A DNA stretch of 64,000 nt, taken from the NCBI GenBank assembly GCA_026214975.1, contig JAOBSW010000273.1:62001-126000 (forward strand), written 5' to 3'. The notes under the pieces are model-generated. The model ran no database searches, had not been told where the DNA came from, and was given only the letters and a program-made list of their open reading frames with translations. The stretch comes from Gentiana macrophylla. Lineage: Eukaryota; Streptophyta; Magnoliopsida; Gentianales; Gentianaceae. This document shows positions 58,490 to 64,000 of this stretch, in pieces. The position numbers and the translations under genes were made by a program. Positions within the stretch are counted from its first letter, which is position 1, and every line of letters begins with the position of its first letter.

Positions 58490-59790
58490 AAAAGAAACTT
58501 AGGAAGAATCGGGCTCAGTTCATCCAGGTTGCAGGACATGAGATGTTCCGGCGCGGGCTGAGACATGTTGATGGCGCACGCCGAGAGACCAAGTGTATAA
58601 TTGCAGATGCATTAAATGTGATGTAATATCTCAACAACTCTGGACATGCATGGCGTGCGCCGAGGACATCATGGGCGCGCCGAATTACAGTAAAGACGGA
58701 AAAATGCAAGTTAACTATTGCACAACAGAGAAGAAAAAAGAAGAGGAGTTTTGTAGAGTTTTTTTTGGAGAGACTTCCAGACAACTTCATCCTAAGGCTT
58801 TCCTTAGCCAAAAATTCCACCATTTTAACATTTAAATCTATGGTAAACATTTTGGAATCATCATTTTGGGACTCAAGGCTTTCAATGGATGAAGGAGGCA
58901 ACTAGCTTGTGTTCTATCTTCATCAAAACTTGAAGTGGATGAACTCCATTTTCGAGTTCATCACTCAACATTGGTACCATCTTGATTTTTACTTTGATCT
59001 AATTGTTTTTATCATTTTGAATCCTAGCTTTAACTTGTTAGTAGTTGTAATCATGAGTGGCTAGCTCTTTATACTAGCTAAGATGATATAATGATGATAG
59101 TTAATCATTTTATTGTTTGGAAGTGATCATTTATGTTGCTAGCTTCTATTGAGTTGAAAATCTTCTTGTTTGCATTGATTGATATTATGTATGTTGGAGT
59201 AATTGACCAATGTATGTACCCGCACAACTAGTAGATACCGAACGGAGACGTTAGTTGTGAGATGAGGACAAGAGGGACGGAAGTTAGAATCGACCCTCAC
59301 GGAATTCGATTCCTTATCCGGGGAGTATTGCATTCAAGTGGTTATCGTGTCGAGTCATTAGGTTCAAGGTACTTAAACCAAGGATAAGGCATAGTGTGAT
59401 TTTTTACACTCGTATGAGGGAAGATCACGTGTTTAGGAATGCACCATTCACATAATAGAACATTAATGGAAGGCGGTAGGTTTGTCATTTCCAAACAATC
59501 TAAGGGAAGTAACTTGAACTATAGATCATCTTAGTTAGTTTTTTTTATCGTTTGAATAATCTTTGTAGCTAATTATTAGTTTCTTAAACAAAAACTGCGG
59601 TTCGGATCAAGATAATAACAACTAACTAGTGTTTAACCTCACATTTCCCTTGGGATATGACCTTGACCACCATACTAGACTACGATTGACCCGGTACACT
59701 GCCGGTGAGATTAGAACCCTAGGAGATTAGCATCATGCAAGGGGGCACATTGAATTTACGCTTAAAGGTTCGACAGCCAAGGGATCCAAA
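58490..59790. mobile_element. Decayed LTR-retrotransposon-like DNA
   Basis: Composition and phrases such as GGCGCGCC..., GGAATTCGATTCCTTATCCG and CCTTGGGATATGACCTTGAC resemble LTR or untranslated regions of plant retrotransposons. No paired LTRs, primer site or domain could be fixed. It may be the 3' side of the minus-strand element at 60284-63227. Confidence 0.35.
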
Positions 59791-59814
59791 ACAAACTGTT
59801 ATTACTTCGACCAG

Positions 59815-60030
59815 GCTAGCATGCCACCTTATTCGAAGCAAGGGGGCCGCAGACCCAAAAATTTTGATTTTTCGATCCAATCAGGCCGGTCATTTTGGAT
59901 AACATCGACGCAAAAGACTCTCAACCTCACCAGAATAAGAAGGCTGCAAGCCGAGAACTTAAAGTCATTAGTTCAATCAGACAAGTCATTTTGGCGACCT
60001 CAGAGTAGAAAGCTCACAATCTCGCCAAAA
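59815..60030. repeat. Two tandem units of about 75 bp
   Basis: The stretch with TCAATCAGACAAGTCATTTT and onward repeats, diverged, the preceding stretch with CCAATCAGGCCGGTCATTTT and onward. Just 3' (minus strand) of the gag-like gene. Confidence 0.5.
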
Positions 60031-60283
60031 CGGGGGGCCACACATATACATACCTCAATGAAGAAATAAAACTTGAATAACAAATATTTTAAACAAAGTA
60101 CAAAACACGGTGAAAGCCAAGGCAGCGCCACCAATGGCGTCAAATTATTACAAGATTAGAAAGAGGACTATCTGTTGGCGGAGCCAAAAGTATAAAATCA
60201 TGGCAATGAAACAAAGGAAAAACAAATCAGTCCCGCTTGTCCGAAGGAGGAGTCTCGGTATGGGGACCAGACATATTCAAAAA

Positions 60284-63227
60284 CTAGTCGCACTCTCGCT
60301 CATGACTCTTCTCCTCTCCAACAACAACGGTGGCAAGAACCCTCGCGGTATTTGTCGCAGCCTCAACTTCCCTCTTCGCGAGCGCAATAGCCTCCCTCTC
60401 CATTTCTTCCATCATGGCACGAAGATTCTTCTCGTTGATCGGAGGAGGAGCCCAAAGTGGCTTACTTTTATTTAAGCAACTGACTCGGAAATCCTCAAGT
60501 TGAACGGCAGTATAGGGAAGATCAGAGTGGAATGCTCTCAACTCAGGGTCGTCTTGGTCCGTCGTCAGCCAGTCCTGCAAGGTCTCGAGATCTGAAGCAT
60601 CCTCACAAAACGCCTTAAGGAATCTCGCGACATGATAGAATCCCTGATCATACCCGTCCAATAGAGCATCATTGACCTTACCCGCAATGTCGGCAACAGC
60701 GGCCTCAGATTCACTCAGCTCGCTCTTCAATCTATCAATGAGATCATGGGCTTCCGACACCTTAGCAAGAGCTTTGTCTTTCTCCGACTCGGCAGATTTC
60801 TGGAGATCCACCGCTGATTGAGCCTTCTTGGAAAGACTTGAATTCTCCGAATGAAGCCGACCAACCTCGGCCAGAAAAACCTTCTCCCTCTGTTCAGCTG
60901 CGTTAGCCCGGCTCGCCTCAGCAACCAACTTCTCTCGCACCTCAGCGAGCTGCCTCACCACATGTTTCGCCTCCTCATTACAAGCCCACTCGACTTGTTT
61001 CAACTTGGTGGCAACCTGAAAAGAAAAAAGACTCGGGCCCAGAAAACTTAACGGAAGAGAAATTCAAAAACAGAAAATATATGTTACTGCGCTGGCTGTA
61101 GTCCCGTAAAGACCGAGCGCCTCAAACAAGAGTTGGAAGCTTGAAAGGGGCCCTGCAGATGCTGTCGAAGCTACCACGTCGGCCTGGGCTATCCGATTAA
61201 CGATCCCCTGACCGACCAGCAACAGAGGAGCGTCGGGCAGCCTCAACTTCAGATTTTGTAACGGGACCACATCACCGATTGAAGCCAATAGCTCCTCAGC
61301 AGTTCTCAAAGTAAGGGGCTGCTTCAGAAAATCATTGTCCATCCACAGGGCCGGTTTTCCCTTAAAACCAGTGGGAATTTTCCTCTTACCGACTCCTTTT
61401 TGTGTCGGATCGACGACAGCAAGCTCACCCTCACCAACGACCCTCTTCGAAGGACTCTCGGTCAGATCAACAGCCGTGAGTGGCTCAACGCCCTGGGAGA
61501 CCTGAACACACTCAACTACTTTAGAGGAATCAAGAGCGACGTCGCCCAAGCCTTGGCCGCTGCTGGCTTTAGACCTCTTCGGAGAGGATACGCCACCTAC
61601 GTCAATCAACTCATCATCTTCATCTATCAGGCCAGCGTTCTTTCCAGCAGGCCTCTTCCTTTTCGCTTTGGGAGCCGTGACAGGCCTCGCGACTAAACAA
61701 AGCTTGATGGCGCCGCCCTCGAGAGCCGTAGTATTGAGAGGAGCCACAGAAGAGGCCGCATCAGTCGATAAAGAATTCTCTATGCTCACCGGAGGAGGGG
61801 GATCCATAGGTTTGCTAGACTTTAGCAGCTCCAGGCGAGCTTTCCGCTCATCTTTCAACCGAGCCATTGGCGACCACCATGTACCTGCAAAATAAACGGT
61901 CAGAGCTCGAGGACAGAATGCAAAGCTAGTGACGAAAAAGAAGAAAAATAAAACAAAGCAGCAAATTACAAGCAGGCCGCGACGCCTCGACCCCTTTGCA
62001 TGTCGGACATTTGGAAGGAAAACATTTCCCCAAGTGACACTCAGAATGCCAATCCTCTTAAGTACCCAAGGCGGACACTTTCACCACAGGCTGAGCAATA
62101 ATCGGCCCAGGGATCCCGGCTACGGAACATAAGGGAGCCTTAAGATCAATCAAGCTCCTACAACTAAAAGTTCTTTTCTGGGTTTCACTCTCCTCATCCC
62201 AACCGAGAAGTTCATGAAGTTTACCCAAAAGCTCCTGCTCGACATGGTTGAGGGTCTTGGTCACAACAATTTTGATTTGCCTAATCTTCGGGCGCACCTC
62301 AAATTTCGGAAACGGCCACCCCGACATCGACTCGACCATCATAGCCCTCGTGTTCCAACCCTGGACTTTATTCGAGGTCCAGTAGAACAACTTGCATTTT
62401 TTCGCTTTGGTCGAAAGGAAATTTCTTGAGTCCGTTTTGTTCGTGGTCGCCTTGCTGAAGGTATAAAACTTCAAGAAAACCTTAAGTGAAGGCTCGTAAC
62501 CCAAGATCCAACAAAGTACGACAAATGCCATCACAACCCTGACAGCCCCAGGGGTAAAATCACAAGGGAGAGCCGCCAAACTCCACATCACGTCGGCGAA
62601 GAATGGCTTCGAAGGCGGCCTAAGGCTGCAAAAAATGGTCATAAAACAAGACCGGACCATCATTCTCGCAATCTCCGACCGGCTCGGTTAGCTACCTTCT
62701 TGAAGCCAGCGAAAAGATACCCAGAAGATATATTGAACTCAGAGAAAAGTTTGGGATCCTCAAGGCAAGGCCGAATCACGGCCCAATCACACTCTATTTG
62801 CTTATCAAGGGCATCAATGGATTCATCTTCCCTGGCCGCCTCTGAGTTTTGCGGCTTCGGGGTCTTGTTACTACCTTTGGACTTGTCTCCGTCGTCGCCG
62901 GATATCCTTTTCTGTTTGGATTTTTAGGCTCGGGCGCCACGGCGATGGAGGAAGAACCTTTGGCCTTGGCGGCTTCTTTCCCAAATTTCCCTTTTGGCTC
63001 TACGGGAGTCGCAGTTGAAGGGACAGACTGGCCCCTCGGCATCTTGAAAACAACAGCTTTTGGACGAACGGACTGAGACGAAGCTAGTCCAGCTAGCACC
63101 ATATCGTCTTCGGTAATCTCACCCTCGTCGCCCTCACCTGAGCTAGTTTCATCTCCTCAGCCTTCCCAGAGGTGTAGCCACGAACATCATCGTTGTCATC
63201 GCTTCCCGACCTATCGCTACCGGGCAT
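60284..63227 (-). CDS. Gypsy-type retroelement gag-like gene, spliced
   Basis: Minus-strand gene of a gypsy-type plant retroelement. The downstream part is clean: 62663-62066, 61884-61088 and 61015-60284 join in phase (G|GT then phase 0) across 181-bp and 72-bp introns. The first piece holds a domain like the 'putative gypsy type transposon' family: FFADVMWSLAALPCDF, then VLCWILGYEPSLKVFLKFY, then NKVQGWNTR. The middle is low-complexity and basic (PKAKRKRP). The last is a long coiled coil (EVREKLVAEASRANAAEQRE and onward) before the stop. The upstream part, from ATG 63227, needs several one-base corrections (63150, 62930 and 62680 areas) to stay open. No protease, reverse transcriptase or integrase follows, so it is a non-autonomous or truncated element. 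Confidence 0.65.
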
Positions 63228-63910
63228 CCTGCAAAAGAAAAGGACGAGGCGGATAAGCATCACCAAGGACGGTTAAAGTCAAGCCAAGATGAATCATTAT
63301 CATCCTGACGCCCCGTCTTTTGTCTCACATCTAGACATGCAAAACCCCAGAAATTTTGGGTAAAGGCATTGAAATAAATTAATCGAAGCCACGCAGTAGC
63401 GTAGGGGCAAGAGTCAAGGGCAACGATAAAGGATGTGGAATTCTAGAAAACTCATACAAGGATCGATAGCAACCGGAATACCCACAGACCTAAACCTGGC
63501 GAGAACACAGAGCATACACTATCATCGAAAACGGAAAAGACACGGAGTTATCTACAAAAACATAAGAAACCGAAGATAGAGGACAGTTGATGAGAGAATT
63601 TTCACCACCAAAAAAAACTTATAAATTACTCGGGAAACTTTGGCGAAACAAACTCTCTAACCGGCCAAACACCGGGTCGATTGTAAGTAAAGCTACAAGA
63701 GTCCGAGGTTGAACCACGAGGAAGTCTATTGAGTACCAAAGCCGACCTACAACTTAGTCTAGGTGCATCAAAAGGTTGGCAAGATTATACTACAACGACA
63801 ATTAAAAAGCAAGAGAGAGAGAGAAAGAGAGTTAAGCTAACGAGTCTAAGGGTAGGGAGAAAGGAATACTAACAAGTCTAAGGGTAGGGAGAAAGGAACA
63901 CTAACAAGTC

Positions 63911-63949
<39 letters not shown>

Positions 63950-64000
63950 TGTAGTCGAACCATGATCCAACAAGTTACTTTAGCCCCTCGAAAGAATCAC
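63228..64000. other. 5' side of the gag-like element, with repeats
   Basis: No coding frame seen. A unit of about 31 bp (ACTAACAAGTCTAAGGGTAG and GGAGAAAGGA) is present two to three times at about 63837-63910, and an (AG)n run lies at 63915-63946. Probably leader or LTR of the element, cut by the window end. Confidence 0.5.

Overview
This is AT-rich nuclear DNA from a flowering plant, most likely a eudicot. The evidence is GT-AG introns, 71-clan P450s, a plant receptor-like kinase, and dense LTR, MITE, SINE and LINE sequence. I cannot name the species. Only a few host genes stand in a large field of transposable elements of many classes, several with readable target-site duplications (TSDs).

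Layout. 1-1737: Stowaway-like MITEs. 1872-4268: P450 copy A (two exons), followed by a LINE fragment (4775-5575) and a torn piece of a kinase gene (5578-5733). 6012-10442: TRIM-like miniature LTR elements, a MITE beside its paralogous empty site, and scrambled Copia fragments. 11540-11931: an ATTCAC-rich element. 12052-21729: a complete Copia retrotransposon with 1814-bp LTRs and a perfect ATAAG TSD, its gag-pol broken by frameshifts. 21929-22302: a small two-exon gene with a mitochondrial-type N terminus, about 200 bp below the Copia LTR. 22764-24470: a Mutator-like MITE, two minisatellites and duplicated AT-rich DNA. 28165-28752: two exons of a POT1-like gene carrying a frameshift. 29929-31400: an AT-rich degenerate tandem repeat split by a LINE fragment. 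31860-34817: a probable Helitron remnant. 36925-42505: a stretch holding purple-acid-phosphatase exons, an unidentified ORF and a damaged histone H4, possibly one gene-capturing element. 43147-43827: a hAT MITE directly upstream of P450 copy B (43979-46560). 47097-51202: a seven-exon receptor-like kinase on the minus strand, convergent with the P450. 52244-57131: LINE fragment, TRIM, solo LTR, an intact intronless RPL35 retrogene with poly(A) and TSD, a Harbinger-type element, another ATTCAC-rich element and a SINE. 58490-64000: decayed LTR-like DNA and a spliced, minus-strand gypsy-type gag-like gene.

How it fits together. The two P450 genes and the kinase 3' end form a segmental duplication about 42 kb apart (1741-5733 and 43865-47495). 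Copy A has decayed more: lost first ATG, C-helix Trp changed to Leu, and a LINE replacing the kinase's last exon. Copy B keeps the whole P450-kinase pair. The space between the copies has filled with mobile elements. Several reading frames (kinase, POT1-like, gag, Copia) differ from expectation by single bases in short homopolymers, so some apparent pseudogenes may be consensus-sequence errors.
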